This document shows, in pieces, positions 32,194 to 41,439 of a stretch of 64,000 bases of DNA. The notes under the pieces were generated by a model. It did not search any database. It saw nothing but the letters and a program-made list of their open reading frames with translations, and had not been told where the DNA came from. This DNA is from Hyalangium versicolor (GTDB taxonomy: Bacteria > Myxococcota > Myxococcia > Myxococcales > Myxococcaceae): positions 124,001 to 188,000 of the forward strand of contig NZ_JAHXBF010000024.1 of the NCBI RefSeq assembly GCF_020103695.1, read 5' to 3'. A program made the position numbers and the translations under genes. The stretch's first letter is position 1. Every line of letters begins with the position of its first letter.

Positions 32194-33705
32194 ATGGAGA
32201 CGTCCCCCCCTCCGCTCCTCCGGCTCGCCCACATCACCCGGAGTTTCCCCGGCGTCATCGCCAATGACCAGGTGAGCGTGGACTTCCATGCCGGCGAGGT
32301 CCACGCCCTGCTGGGAGAGAACGGGGCCGGCAAGACGACGTTGATGAACATCCTCTATGGCCTGTACGCGCCGGATTCTGGGGAGATCCTCTTCGAGGGC
32401 CGCCCGGTTCGGGTGGGTTCGCCTGCCCAGGCCCTGAAACTGGGCATCGCCCTGGTGCCCCAGCACCCGCTGCTCGTGGACCGGCACACGGTGGCTGAGA
32501 ACCTGGCGCTCGGGCTGCGCGGTGGCTTCCTGCTCACGCGGCGCCGGCTGCTGGCCACGCTGCGCGAGCGTCTGGCCGGTCAGCCCTTGCAGGTGGACCT
32601 CGAAGCCCGCGTGGAGAACCTGTCGGCGGGAGAGAAGCAGCGGCTGGAGATCCTCCGCGCGCTCCTGCAGGGGGCTCGCGTCCTCATCCTGGACGAGCCC
32701 ACCAGCGTGCTCACTCCCCAGGAGGTAGAGCCGCTCTTCCAGCAGCTCGCGAGGCTCAAGGCCCAGGGCATGGCCATCCTCTTCATCAGCCACAAGCTGG
32801 ATGAGGTGCTCGCTCACGCCGATCGCATCACCGTGCTGCGCGCGGGCAAGAAGGTGGGCGAACTACCGGCACGCGAGGCCACCCAGGAGCAATTGGTGAA
32901 GCTGATGCTGGGACGAGACGCAGTGCCTCGGCCTCGGCTCGCGCCTCCACAGTCGGGCGTGCGGTTGGAGGTGAAGGACCTGGAGGTACGCTCCGATCGC
33001 GGGCTGCCTGCCGTGCGCAAGGTCCGCTTCACCGTGGCACCCGGAGAGATCCTCGGCATCGCGGGAGTCGCCGGCAGCGGCCAGCGCGAGCTGGTGGAGG
33101 CGCTCACGGGCCTGCGTCCCTTCCACGGTCAGGTGCTGCTGGAGGGACAACCCCTGGAGGACCACTCGCCAGCGCGGCTCTTCGCCCGCGGCGTGGCTCA
33201 TGTACCCGAGGAACGGCCCGCAGGCACCGTGCCCACCATGAGCGTGGCGGAGAACCTGGCCCTGCGCACCTTCCGCACGGAGCTGCGCCGCGGGCCCTGG
33301 CTGGATCGCGAGCGCCTGGAGCAGAAGGCCACCGAGCTCATCCGCACCTATCAGATCGCCACGCCAAGCCCGGACACACCGCTGCGGCTGCTGTCCGGCG
33401 GCAACATCCAGCGCGCCGTGCTCGCTCGGGAACTGGCGGGCTCGCCTCGGCTGCTGATCGCCGCGCACCCCACGTACGGAGTGGACGTGGGCGCCACCGA
33501 GCAGGTGCACCGGCTCCTCATCCAGCGGGCTCAAGAGGGCATGTCCGTGCTGCTGGTGACGGAGGACCTGGAGGAGCTGTTCGCCCTCTCGCACCGCGTG
33601 GCGGCGCTCTACCAGGGCGAGCTGCGCGGCCCCTGGCCCGCGAGCGAGGTGGGCCTGGAACGGCTCGGAAGGATGATGACGCAGGCGGCGGAGGGAGCGG
33701 CATGA
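32194..33705 (+). CDS. Nucleoside/sugar-type ABC importer ATPase (two NBDs)
   Basis: A 503-residue ATPase with two nucleotide-binding domains, as in NupO/YufO and RbsA. NBD1 (about 8-240) is intact: Walker A GENGAGKT, signature LSAGEKQR, Walker B LILDEPTS, switch His in ISHKLDE. NBD2 (about 255-495) has a relaxed P-loop GVAGSGQREL, signature LSGGNIQRA and a changed Walker B LLIAAHPTYG, the normal asymmetry of this subfamily. It powers uptake of a nucleoside through the two permeases that follow, fed by the BMP-type binding protein. ATG 32194 is chosen because the family starts here, although the GGAGGAGAGG stretch is rather far upstream. It overlaps the next gene by ATGA. Confidence 0.92.
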   Translation: METSPPPLLRLAHITRSFPGVIANDQVSVDFHAGEVHALLGENGAGKTTLMNILYGLYAPDSGEILFEGRPVRVGSPAQALKLGIALVPQHPLLVDRHTVAENLALGLRGGFLLTRRRLLATLRERLAGQPLQVDLEARVENLSAGEKQRLEILRALLQGARVLILDEPTSVLTPQEVEPLFQQLARLKAQGMAILFISHKLDEVLAHADRITVLRAGKKVGELPAREATQEQLVKLMLGRDAVPRPRLAPPQSGVRLEVKDLEVRSDRGLPAVRKVRFTVAPGEILGIAGVAGSGQRELVEALTGLRPFHGQVLLEGQPLEDHSPARLFARGVAHVPEERPAGTVPTMSVAENLALRTFRTELRRGPWLDRERLEQKATELIRTYQIATPSPDTPLRLLSGGNIQRAVLARELAGSPRLLIAAHPTYGVDVGATEQVHRLLIQRAQEGMSVLLVTEDLEELFALSHRVAALYQGELRGPWPASEVGLERLGRMMTQAAEGAA

Positions 33706-34757
33706 TCCGCCTCGAGCAGGATCCGCTACCCCACCGAGCCAAGGTGTTCGGCGTGTACCTGGGAGTGCTGGCGCTCGCGTTCACGCTGGCCGGCGCGGTG
33801 TTCTCCGCCTACGGAGTGGGTCCACTGGAGGCCTACAGCACACTGCTGGAGGGCACGCTGGCCGATCGCCAGGGGCTGACCGAAGTGCTGCGCCGCACCA
33901 TCCCCCTGCTGCTCATCGGCAGCGGGCTGACGCTGGCCTTCCGGGTGGGCTTCTTCAACATCGGCGCGGAGGGACAGTTGCTGCTCGGCGCGGCGGCGGG
34001 CACGGCCGTGGCGCTCTTCCTTCCTTCGAGCCCTCTCACCCTGCCGCTCATGTTCCTCGCGGGCGCGGTAGCCGGAGGCCTGTGGACGCTGCCCGCTGCC
34101 TGGCTGCGAGCCCGCGTGGACGTGAACGAGATCCTCACCACGCTGATGCTGAACTCGGTGGCGGGCTACCTCGTCCTCTACCTGGTCAGCGGCCCGTGGC
34201 GAGGCGAGCAGGTGCAGGGCTACACCTATACCGACGAGTTCCCCGCTCCCGCCTGGCTGCCGCTGCTGGGAGATTCACTGGTGCACTGGCCCACGCTGGT
34301 GATGGGAATCGTGCTCGCGGTGGCGCTCCAGGTGCTGCTCACGCGGACGCCCCTGGGCTACGAGCTGCGCGTGGTGGGAACCAGCCCCCGCGCCGCTCGC
34401 TACGCCGGCATGCCCATTCCCCGGGTGGTGCTGCTCACCGGGCTGCTCTCGGGCGGGGCCGCCGGGCTGGCCGGCGTGGGCGAGGTGGCCGGTATCCACC
34501 ACCGGCTGCTGGACCCCTCGCAGATCTCCCTGGGCTACGGCTTCACCGCCATCATCGTGGCCTGGCTCGCCCGAGGCCACCCCGCCCTGGTGCTGCTCAC
34601 CGCACCCCTCATGGGCCTCATCCTCGCCGGAGGAGATCTGCTGAAGATCAGCCTCAACATGCCCTTCCGCGTCATCGACGTCTTCAGCGGGCTCCTGCTG
34701 CTGTGCCTCATCGCTGGCGAGTCCCTGTCCCGCTACCGGCTGAGGTGGGAGCGATGA
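33702..34757 (+). CDS. ABC importer permease 1 (NupP/BPD_transp_2 type)
   Basis: A 351-residue inner-membrane protein with about ten hydrophobic segments. It carries the family patterns LTLAFRVGFFNIGAEGQLLLGA and VDVNEILTTLMLNSVAGYLVLYLVSGPW, and a coupling-helix region LGYELRVVGTSPRAARYAGMP. It forms the transport channel with the next permease. ATGA overlaps at both ends bind it tightly into the operon. Homologues take up nucleosides; the ligand here is inferred from the BMP partner. Confidence 0.92.
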   Translation: MIRLEQDPLPHRAKVFGVYLGVLALAFTLAGAVFSAYGVGPLEAYSTLLEGTLADRQGLTEVLRRTIPLLLIGSGLTLAFRVGFFNIGAEGQLLLGAAAGTAVALFLPSSPLTLPLMFLAGAVAGGLWTLPAAWLRARVDVNEILTTLMLNSVAGYLVLYLVSGPWRGEQVQGYTYTDEFPAPAWLPLLGDSLVHWPTLVMGIVLAVALQVLLTRTPLGYELRVVGTSPRAARYAGMPIPRVVLLTGLLSGGAAGLAGVGEVAGIHHRLLDPSQISLGYGFTAIIVAWLARGHPALVLLTAPLMGLILAGGDLLKISLNMPFRVIDVFSGLLLLCLIAGESLSRYRLRWER

Positions 34758-35617
34758 TTCAGGAGATCCTCCAAGCCCTGGAGCGAGCCCTCTCCTTCGG
34801 CACGCCGCTGCTGCTGGCCTCGCTGGGTGTGCTCATCAACGAACGCTCCGGTGTGGTGAACCTGGGCGTGGAGGGCATGATGGCCATGGGGGCGCTGGCC
34901 GCTTTCGGCGTGGCCTCGGAGGCCGAGTCCCTGGGCTTGGCCGTGTGCCTCGCCATGGCCGTGGGAGCCCTGGCGGCACTGCTCCACGGCTTCGTCACCC
35001 TCACGCTTCGCGCCAACTCCTACGTGTCCGGGCTGGCCCTGGCGATGCTCGGGCTGGGCGTGGCGGGCCTGCTCGGCAAGCGCTACGAGGGCGCCATCCT
35101 CTTCGAGCCCGCACCCGAGCTGCCCTTCACCGTGGCAGCCGGCGTGCTGGCCGTGGTGCTCTGGGCCTTCCTGCACACCACCCGGCCGGGGCTCGTGCTG
35201 CGCTCGGTAGGAGAGAACCCCGCCGCGGCGGACGTGCTGGGCGTCCATGTGGTGGCGGTGCGCTACCTGGCCGTGGCCTTCGGCGGAGCCATGGCCGGGC
35301 TGGCCGGCGCCTTCCTCTCGCTCGCCTACCGGCCCGCGTGGACGGATGGCATGACGGCGGGCCTGGGATGGATCTCCGTGGCGCTCGTCATCTTCGTAGG
35401 CTGGAGCCCGCTGCGCGCGGTGCTCGGCTCGGTGTTCTTCGGACTGTTGTACTACCTGCAATTCCGATTGCAGGACCAGAGCCACGTGCCCACCGAGCTC
35501 TTCGCGGCGATGCCGTATCTGCTGGTCATCGTGGTACTGGCCCTGGCGGGACTGCGCCGCACCCAGGGCTCGGCTCCCGCGGCGCTGGGCAGGCCCTATC
35601 ACCGGGGCGAGCGATAG
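34754..35617 (+). CDS. ABC importer permease 2 (NupQ/BPD_transp_2 type)
   Basis: A 287-residue permease, shorter than its partner as usual in the family, with about eight to nine hydrophobic helices. Family patterns are GVLINERSGVVNLGVEGMMAMGA, LRANSYVSGLALAMLGLG and RSVGENPAAADVLGVHV (coupling helix). The start at ATG 34754 overlaps the previous stop (ATGA) and gives the canonical N-terminus MIQEILQALERALSFGTPLLLASLGVL, cut here for length in meaning only. It ends 9 bases before the binding-protein gene, so all four importer genes form one operon. Confidence 0.92.
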   Translation: MIQEILQALERALSFGTPLLLASLGVLINERSGVVNLGVEGMMAMGALAAFGVASEAESLGLAVCLAMAVGALAALLHGFVTLTLRANSYVSGLALAMLGLGVAGLLGKRYEGAILFEPAPELPFTVAAGVLAVVLWAFLHTTRPGLVLRSVGENPAAADVLGVHVVAVRYLAVAFGGAMAGLAGAFLSLAYRPAWTDGMTAGLGWISVALVIFVGWSPLRAVLGSVFFGLLYYLQFRLQDQSHVPTELFAAMPYLLVIVVLALAGLRRTQGSAPAALGRPYHRGER

Positions 35618-35626
35618 AGGAGATTC

Positions 35627-36778
35627 ATGAAGACACAGGCGTTGTTGCTGGCAGTACTCACGGGAGTGCTCGCAGGCCCGGCGCGGGCCGCGGACACCAA
35701 GCTCAAGGCGTGCTTCATCTACGTGGGGCCGGTGGGAGACATCGGCTGGAGCTACGCGCACGATGAGGCGCGCAAGCTCACCGAGAAGGCGCTGCCCTGG
35801 CTCACCACGCAAATCGTCGAGGCCGTGCCCGAGGGCCAGGCCCTGCCCGTCATCGACCGGCTGGTGAAGGGTGGCTGCAACGTGGTCTTCACCACCAGCT
35901 TCGGCTTCATGGACCAGACGCTCGAGGCGGCGAAGAAGTATCCACAGGTGGTGTTCGCCCACGCCGCGGGCTTCAAGCGGGCGCCGAACATGGCCACCTA
36001 TATGGCCGACTTCTACCAGCTCTACTACCTCAACGGGCTCATGGCCGGAGCGCTCACGACTTCAGGCAAGGTGGGCTACGTGGGGGCCTTCCCCATCCCC
36101 GAGCTCAAGCGCCACATCTCCGCCTTCGCTCTGGGCGTGCGCGCGGTGAACCCCAAGGCCACGGTGAACGTGAAGTGGATCAACGCCTGGGTCAGCCCGG
36201 TGAAGGCGCGCGAGGCCGCCGAGGCGCTCATCGCCGAGGGCAATGACGTGCTCGCCTTCACCGAGGACACGGCCACCGTGGTCCAGGTGGCGGGCCGCAA
36301 GAAAGTGCCCAGCTTCGCCCACTACTCGCCCATGTATCGCTTCGCCCCGGACTCCGTGGTGTCCGGCCAGCTCGTGCACTGGGAGAAGATCTACATCGAC
36401 TTCCTGAGCAAGGTGCATGACGGAACCTACGCGCCCGGCAAGCTCCAGGACGTAGACTACTGGTGGCTGCTGCGCGAGGGGGCCGTGGAGCTGGGCGGCC
36501 AGCCGGGCCTGCCCATCAACCCCAAATACGTGGAGGCGCTGAAGAAGGCGCAGCTCACCGTGGGCGGCAAGCAGGTGTCCGTGTACGACCGCGTGCAGGA
36601 ATTGCTCAAGGACATGTCCTCCAGCAAGCCGGCGTTCGACCCCTTCACCGGCCCCCTGCAGGACCGCAACGGCGCCACGCGAGTGCCCGCCGGCAAGGTC
36701 ATGACGCAGCAGGAGCTCAACCAGATGCAGTGGGTGGCTCCGGGAGTGGTGGGCCCCGTGGCCGACGAGCCGAAGTAG
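35627..36778 (+). CDS. BMP/PnrA-family substrate-binding protein
   Basis: A 383-residue periplasmic binding protein with a Sec signal peptide (cleavage near ARA-AD). It matches the BMP/PnrA family of nucleoside receptors: ACFIYVGPVGDIGWSYAHD (ligand loop), DRLVKGGCNVVFTTSFGF, VGAFPIPELKRHISAFALG and NDVLAFTEDTATV. There is no lipobox, so it may be free in the periplasm, unlike many BMP lipoproteins. It supplies the ABC importer encoded just upstream. AGGAGATT precedes the ATG. A hairpin terminator follows, closing the operon. Confidence 0.92.
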   Translation: MKTQALLLAVLTGVLAGPARAADTKLKACFIYVGPVGDIGWSYAHDEARKLTEKALPWLTTQIVEAVPEGQALPVIDRLVKGGCNVVFTTSFGFMDQTLEAAKKYPQVVFAHAAGFKRAPNMATYMADFYQLYYLNGLMAGALTTSGKVGYVGAFPIPELKRHISAFALGVRAVNPKATVNVKWINAWVSPVKAREAAEALIAEGNDVLAFTEDTATVVQVAGRKKVPSFAHYSPMYRFAPDSVVSGQLVHWEKIYIDFLSKVHDGTYAPGKLQDVDYWWLLREGAVELGGQPGLPINPKYVEALKKAQLTVGGKQVSVYDRVQELLKDMSSSKPAFDPFTGPLQDRNGATRVPAGKVMTQQELNQMQWVAPGVVGPVADEPK

Positions 36779-36783
36779 GCCCT

Positions 36784-36810
36784 CGCTTGCTCCTCCTGGA
36801 GGGGCAAGCG
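36784..36810 (+). terminator. Hairpin ending the nucleoside importer operon
   Basis: CGCTTGCTCCTC and GAGGGGCAAGCG pair over 12 bp with one G-U wobble and a 3-base loop (CTG), six bases after the binding-protein stop. No T-run. Confidence 0.6.
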
Positions 36811-36923
36811 CTCGCGGAGTGTTCACGAGTCGGACTGGAGTACTCGGGACGGCTCGCCCCCGCCGACCCGCTTGTTAGAACGAGGCTCGCGGGCATTCAC
36901 CAGGGATACATGGGAGTCAGGCG

Positions 36924-39470
36924 GTGGCGGAATCGAGGGCCGGCAGTCACATCCTCTGGATTGGAGACGAGCTGGCCCACCGCCAGAGCCTCGAAATCGC
37001 CCTCGAACCGCTGGCACATCACCTGATCCAGGCCTCGTCCGGCCAGGAGGCGCTCGAGCACCTGCTCCACCAGGAGTTCGCCGCCGTGCTCCTGGACGTG
37101 CGGGTGCTCGCCCCGGCCCACTTCGAGCTGGCGAGGCTCATCCGCCAGCGCACGCCCAGCCCCCACCCGCCCTTCATCGTCTTGAGCGATCCAGGCCTCG
37201 AACCGCGGCAGGTCGTCCAGGCCTACGAGGCGGGCGCGGTGGACGTGCTCTTCCGGCCCGTGGACGCGGAGATCCTCCGGGCGAAGGTGTCCGTCTGCAT
37301 CGACCTGCACACGGCCCACCGCCGCTCGACGGAGCAGCTCCGCTTCCAGGAGAACATCCTGCGAAACGTCCATGACAGCATCATCGTCACGGACTTCTCC
37401 GGCCGGATCATCCACTGGAGCCGTGGGGCCCAGGTTCTCTTCGGGTACTCGGTCGAGGAGATGTTGGGCCAGACGCCCGCCATGCTCTACCCGGAGCAGG
37501 ACACCTCGGGCCTGAGCCGGGATCTGTCCCTGATCCTCGAAGGCAAGGACTTCGTCGGCGAGTGGCGAGGCCGTCGCAAGGATGGCGCCGACATCTGGGT
37601 GGACATCACCACCAGCCTGATGCGCGACGCCGACGGGCATGCGATGGGCTTCATCGGCGTGGGCCGCAACATCACCGCGCGCAAGCGGGCCGAGCAGAAG
37701 CTGCACTTCCTCTCGGACGCCAGCCGCCTGCTCGAGGACAGCGGGGATGGCGTCGATGCGCTGCTCGAACGCGTGGCCCGGCTCGCGGCGGACTCCGTCG
37801 TGGACATCTGCACCGTGGACCTGCTGCAAGAGGACGGCACGCTGCGGCGGGTGACGGTGGCGCACCGGGATCCCCAGCTCTGGCCGCTGCTGCAACAAGG
37901 CCGGCGCTTCGCGCATCGGAGCGATTCGATCAGCCGGCTGCACCTGGCCCTGGAGAGCGGCAAGGTGATGCTGTTCACCCCGGAGGACATCGCGCAGTCC
38001 ACCGAGCACCTGCAACTGATAGAAGCACTCGGCGTCCACAGCATCATCGCGGCCCCGCTGCATGGCCAGCAGCGGCTGCTGGGGTTGATGCTCCTGAGCG
38101 CCTGCAAGCCCAGCGTGGCCTTCGACGGGGAGGCGCTGGAGATGGCCGAGGAGCTGGCGCGGCGGGTGGCCGGGGCGCTGGAGACGCGCCGCCTGTTCCG
38201 CGAGGCCCAGGAGGCCGTGCACCAGGCGGAGAGGGAGAAGCGCACGGCGGAGATCTTCTCCCGCCTGGGCCTGGCGTTCGCATCGGAGCTGGATCGGGAC
38301 AAGCTCGTCCAGCGCGTGACGGACGAGGCGACGGAGCTGACGGGCGCGGCGTTCGGGGCCTTCTTCCACAACCTCACCAATGACGAGGGCGAGTCCTACC
38401 TGCTGTACACGCTGTCAGGCGTGCCGCGCGAGGCGTTCTCGCGCTTTCCGATGCCGCGCAACACGCGCATCTTCGGCCCCACGTTCGCCGGCACCGCGAC
38501 GGTGCGTCTGGACGACGTCACCCGCTCTCCGGACTACGGGCAGAATCCTCCCTACCGGGGCATGCCGGAGGGGCACCTGCCGGTGAGGAGCTACCTGGCC
38601 GTACCGGTGAAGGGCCGCACGGGCGAAGTGCTGGGAGGGCTCTTCTTCGGGCATCCGGAGCCCGGCCGCTTCCGGAAGGAGCACGAGCAGTTGGTGGAGG
38701 GACTGGCGGCCCAGGCGGCGGTGGCGTTGGACAACTCGCTGCTGTACCGGAAGGCCCAGTTGGCGGTGAGCCTGCGGGACGAGTTCCTCCAGGTGGCGGC
38801 GCATGAGCTGCGCACACCCACCACGTCGCTCAAGCTGCACGTGCAGTCGCTGCTGCGCGCGGCGAGTGCGGAGGGGCCGGTGGTGAGTCCCGAGAGGCTC
38901 CGCACCCGGCTGGAGGAAGTCGAGCGAATCGTCAGCAAGCTGGGCGTGCTCATCAACGAGCTGCTGGACATCTCTCGCATCACGGCAGGGAGCCTGCATG
39001 TGACGTGGGAGGAAGTAGATCTGGCCGCGGTGGTGCGCGAGGTGGCGCTGCGGTTCGAGGCGCAGGCGGCCCAGACGCACTCTCCGATGAACATCGCGGC
39101 GGAGGCTCCCATCATCGGCCGGTGGGACAAGCTGCGGTTGGAGCAGGTCGTCACGAACCTGCTGAGCAACGCCCTCAAGTACGGCGCGGGGGGACGGGTG
39201 TACCTGAACACGAGCGTGGATGGCACCCGCGCGCGGCTGACGGTGAGAGACGAGGGCATCGGAATCGCGCCCGAGGCGCTCTCGCGCATCTTCGGCCGCT
39301 TCGAGCGGGCGGTATCCGAGCGTCACTACGGCGGGCTGGGGCTGGGGCTCTACATCACCCGGCAGATCGTCGCGGCGTTGGGGGGCACGGTGCGCGTGGA
39401 GAGCACTCCTGGGAAGGGAGCCACCTTCACGGTCGAGCTGCCCATGGCGCCTGCCGCCGCCCGGAAGTGA
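36924..39470 (+). CDS. Receiver-PAS-GAF-GAF sensor histidine kinase
   Basis: An 848-residue cytosolic kinase starting at GTG 36924 with GGAG seven bases upstream. Order: receiver-like domain (about 8-125; likely phospho-acceptor Asp in VLLDVRVL), PAS (about 140-255; DSIIVTDFSGRIIHWSRGA), GAF (about 270-415), GAF (about 445-600), HisKA with His in VAAHELRTPTTS (about 630), HATPase_c with N-box TNLLSNALKYG, DEGIGIAPEALSRIFGRFER and GGLGLGLYITRQI (about 720-845). An N-terminal receiver suggests it sits downstream of another kinase in a relay. No cognate output regulator is adjacent. Confidence 0.92.
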   Translation: MAESRAGSHILWIGDELAHRQSLEIALEPLAHHLIQASSGQEALEHLLHQEFAAVLLDVRVLAPAHFELARLIRQRTPSPHPPFIVLSDPGLEPRQVVQAYEAGAVDVLFRPVDAEILRAKVSVCIDLHTAHRRSTEQLRFQENILRNVHDSIIVTDFSGRIIHWSRGAQVLFGYSVEEMLGQTPAMLYPEQDTSGLSRDLSLILEGKDFVGEWRGRRKDGADIWVDITTSLMRDADGHAMGFIGVGRNITARKRAEQKLHFLSDASRLLEDSGDGVDALLERVARLAADSVVDICTVDLLQEDGTLRRVTVAHRDPQLWPLLQQGRRFAHRSDSISRLHLALESGKVMLFTPEDIAQSTEHLQLIEALGVHSIIAAPLHGQQRLLGLMLLSACKPSVAFDGEALEMAEELARRVAGALETRRLFREAQEAVHQAEREKRTAEIFSRLGLAFASELDRDKLVQRVTDEATELTGAAFGAFFHNLTNDEGESYLLYTLSGVPREAFSRFPMPRNTRIFGPTFAGTATVRLDDVTRSPDYGQNPPYRGMPEGHLPVRSYLAVPVKGRTGEVLGGLFFGHPEPGRFRKEHEQLVEGLAAQAAVALDNSLLYRKAQLAVSLRDEFLQVAAHELRTPTTSLKLHVQSLLRAASAEGPVVSPERLRTRLEEVERIVSKLGVLINELLDISRITAGSLHVTWEEVDLAAVVREVALRFEAQAAQTHSPMNIAAEAPIIGRWDKLRLEQVVTNLLSNALKYGAGGRVYLNTSVDGTRARLTVRDEGIGIAPEALSRIFGRFERAVSERHYGGLGLGLYITRQIVAALGGTVRVESTPGKGATFTVELPMAPAAARK

Positions 39471-39622
39471 GCCGTCCTCATAACCGTGGCTCCCGCAGCC
39501 CTGGCATGTGACGGGCGGCGTGCAATCGAGACCCGACCCGTGAGATGACTCTCCTGGCTTCCTACGCGTGGAGTAGGCTCCAGCTCCGTTGAGCTCAGTG
39601 CTGACTCCACTCGAGGTGTCTC

Positions 39623-40097
39623 ATGGAGAAGGTTCGCCCCCGCTATCTGCATCCGGCCTGTCTTCCCCCAGGAACAGAGGTGGGACCGTGCTGCATGCCG
39701 AGGATCCGCGCTTCGAACGCGAGGCGGAGCTGCTCAGGCGCATCCATCACCCAAGCGTCCCCCGCTTGCTGGACTCGGGCCATTGGCAAGCCCCATCCGG
39801 CGGCGTGTATCCCCAGCGGCTGCGCCCTTTGCTCGCGGCAGGGGCTCTGATGCTGATCCTGTTCCTGTGCGCGCCTTGAACATGCCCGACAAGCCATTAC
39901 CCGGGCAGCTGAGACCCAACGCGAATGGACAGTGCCCTGGCTCCCTACAGGTCGCCATCCATGGCGGCTGCTGGTTGAAACTGGATGCCACGGTGGAGGA
40001 CTGCAAAGAGGAGGGATACGTATACAAGGGCGGGTGTTACGAGCCCAAGTTTCCACCTCAACGCCAGCCGACTTCGACTCCCCCGCGTTCCAAATGA
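39623..40097 (+). pseudogene. Wrecked Ser/Thr kinase gene (two deletions and a frame change)
   Basis: Three remnants of one myxobacterial kinase gene lie in order but in different frames. ATG 39623 starts the usual N-terminus MEKVRPRYLHPACLPPGTEVGP. The frame then shifts, and the P-loop region is missing; EDPRFEREAELLRRIHHPSVPRLLDSGHW, the helix-C part of the N-lobe, follows in a second frame. The whole remaining catalytic domain is absent, and the text jumps to a membrane anchor (LLAAGALMLILFLCAP) and a stop at 39879. A third frame holds the standard C-terminal tail (MPDKPLPGQ, GGCWLKLD, EEGYVYKGGCYEP) ending at 40097. No active kinase can be made. GAGGTG precedes the ATG, so transcription signals may survive. 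Confidence 0.82.
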
Positions 40098-40104
40098 GCC
40101 TCCG

Positions 40105-41439
40105 ATGACCGACACCCTCTTCCGCAACTGCCACGCGCTCGTGCCCGGTGAGCGCGGCGTGCCCACCATCGTCCGCAACCAGGACATCGTCGTCCAAGGC
40201 AACCGCATCACCGCCGTGCGCCCCACCGGCCAGCCCCCCGAGCCCGGCCTCGAAGTCATCGAGGCGCACGAGAAGCTCGCCATGCCCGGCCTCATCAACA
40301 CCCACTCCCACGTGCCCATGGTGCTCTTCCGCGGCCTCGCCGAGGACGTCCCCATCGAGCGCTGGTTCAACGAGTTCATCTGGCCCCTCGAGAGCAACCT
40401 CTCCGAAGAGGCCGTGTACTGGGGCATGCAGTTGGGTCTCATCGAGATGATCGAGGGCGGAGTCACCACCGTCGCCGACCACTACTTCTTCATGGACCAG
40501 GCGGCCCGCGCCGTCGAAGAAGCCGGCACCCGCGCCCACCTCGGCTGGGCCGTGTTCGGCAGCCGGGGCCGCAAGGCGCTCGATGAAACAGCCGATTTCG
40601 CCCAGCGCTGGAAGGGCGGCGCCGGCGGCCGCATCACCACCTGCATGGCGCCTCACGCCCCCTACACCTGCGATGACGGCTTCCTGCGCGCCTCCGTCGA
40701 GCACGCCAAGCGCCTGGGCATCGGCATCCACATCCACGCCGCCGAGGACATGAACCAGACCCTCGCCAGCCTGGAACGCCGAGACATGACGCCCATCCAG
40801 GTGCTGGACAACACCGGAGTGCTCAGCGTCCCGGTCATCATCGCCCACGGCTGCGGCCTGATTCCCGAGGACACCGAGCGCCTGGCCCGCTACCGCGACC
40901 ACGTGGGCATCGCGCACGCGCCCAAGACGTACCTCAAGCTCGCCATGGGCCTCACGCCCATCCCCTCGCTGCGCAAGGCCCGCATCCCCGTGGGCCTCGC
41001 CACCGATGGCGCCGTCAGCAACAACACGCTCGACATCCTCGAGAGCCTCCGCCTCATGGCCCTGATGCAGAAGCATGACGCGAACAACCCCGAGGTGCTC
41101 CCCATCCCCGAGGCGCTCGACATCGCCACGCGCGGCAGCGCCGCCGTGCTCGGCATGAGCGACAGGCTCGGGCAGCTCGCCCCCGGCTTCCTGGCCGACA
41201 TCATCCTCGTGGACACCGGTGGCGCTCACTGGCAGCCACCCCACAACCTCGCCGCTGGACTGGTGTACAGCGCGCGCGCCAGCGACGTGCAGACCGTCAT
41301 GGTCGACGGCCGCCTCCTCATGCGCGATCGCCAGTTGCTCACCCTCGACAAGGCCCGCGTCCTCTCCGAGGTCGCCCGTCACATGGAGCACCTGGCCCGC
41401 CGTGTGCCCGAAGCGCGCATCCAGGTCTACAAGCCGTAA
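40105..41439 (+). CDS. Amidohydrolase (SAH/MTA/5'-deoxyadenosine deaminase-like)
   Basis: A 444-residue cytosolic enzyme of the amidohydrolase superfamily, TRZ/ATZ-MtaD branch. Metal and catalytic residues are visible: HSH in GLINTHSHVPM, His in IHIHAAED, His in VIIAHGCGL, and Asp in GLATDGAVSNN. The sequence RGLAEDVPIERWFNEFIWPLE is typical of the adenosine-derivative deaminases (S-adenosylhomocysteine, methylthioadenosine or 5'-deoxyadenosine). These hydrolyse the 6-amino group to an inosine derivative and salvage purine by-products. A related TRZ/ATZ hydrolase activity cannot be excluded. ATG 40105 lies eight bases after the kinase pseudogene. No Shine-Dalgarno sequence is clear. Confidence 0.88.
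   Translation: MTDTLFRNCHALVPGERGVPTIVRNQDIVVQGNRITAVRPTGQPPEPGLEVIEAHEKLAMPGLINTHSHVPMVLFRGLAEDVPIERWFNEFIWPLESNLSEEAVYWGMQLGLIEMIEGGVTTVADHYFFMDQAARAVEEAGTRAHLGWAVFGSRGRKALDETADFAQRWKGGAGGRITTCMAPHAPYTCDDGFLRASVEHAKRLGIGIHIHAAEDMNQTLASLERRDMTPIQVLDNTGVLSVPVIIAHGCGLIPEDTERLARYRDHVGIAHAPKTYLKLAMGLTPIPSLRKARIPVGLATDGAVSNNTLDILESLRLMALMQKHDANNPEVLPIPEALDIATRGSAAVLGMSDRLGQLAPGFLADIILVDTGGAHWQPPHNLAAGLVYSARASDVQTVMVDGRLLMRDRQLLTLDKARVLSEVARHMEHLARRVPEARIQVYKP

Noticed and set aside
39502..39525. A TGGCATG...TGCA pattern resembling a sigma-54 promoter
   Set aside because: The spacing between the GG and GC elements is wrong, and the downstream gene is a pseudogene.
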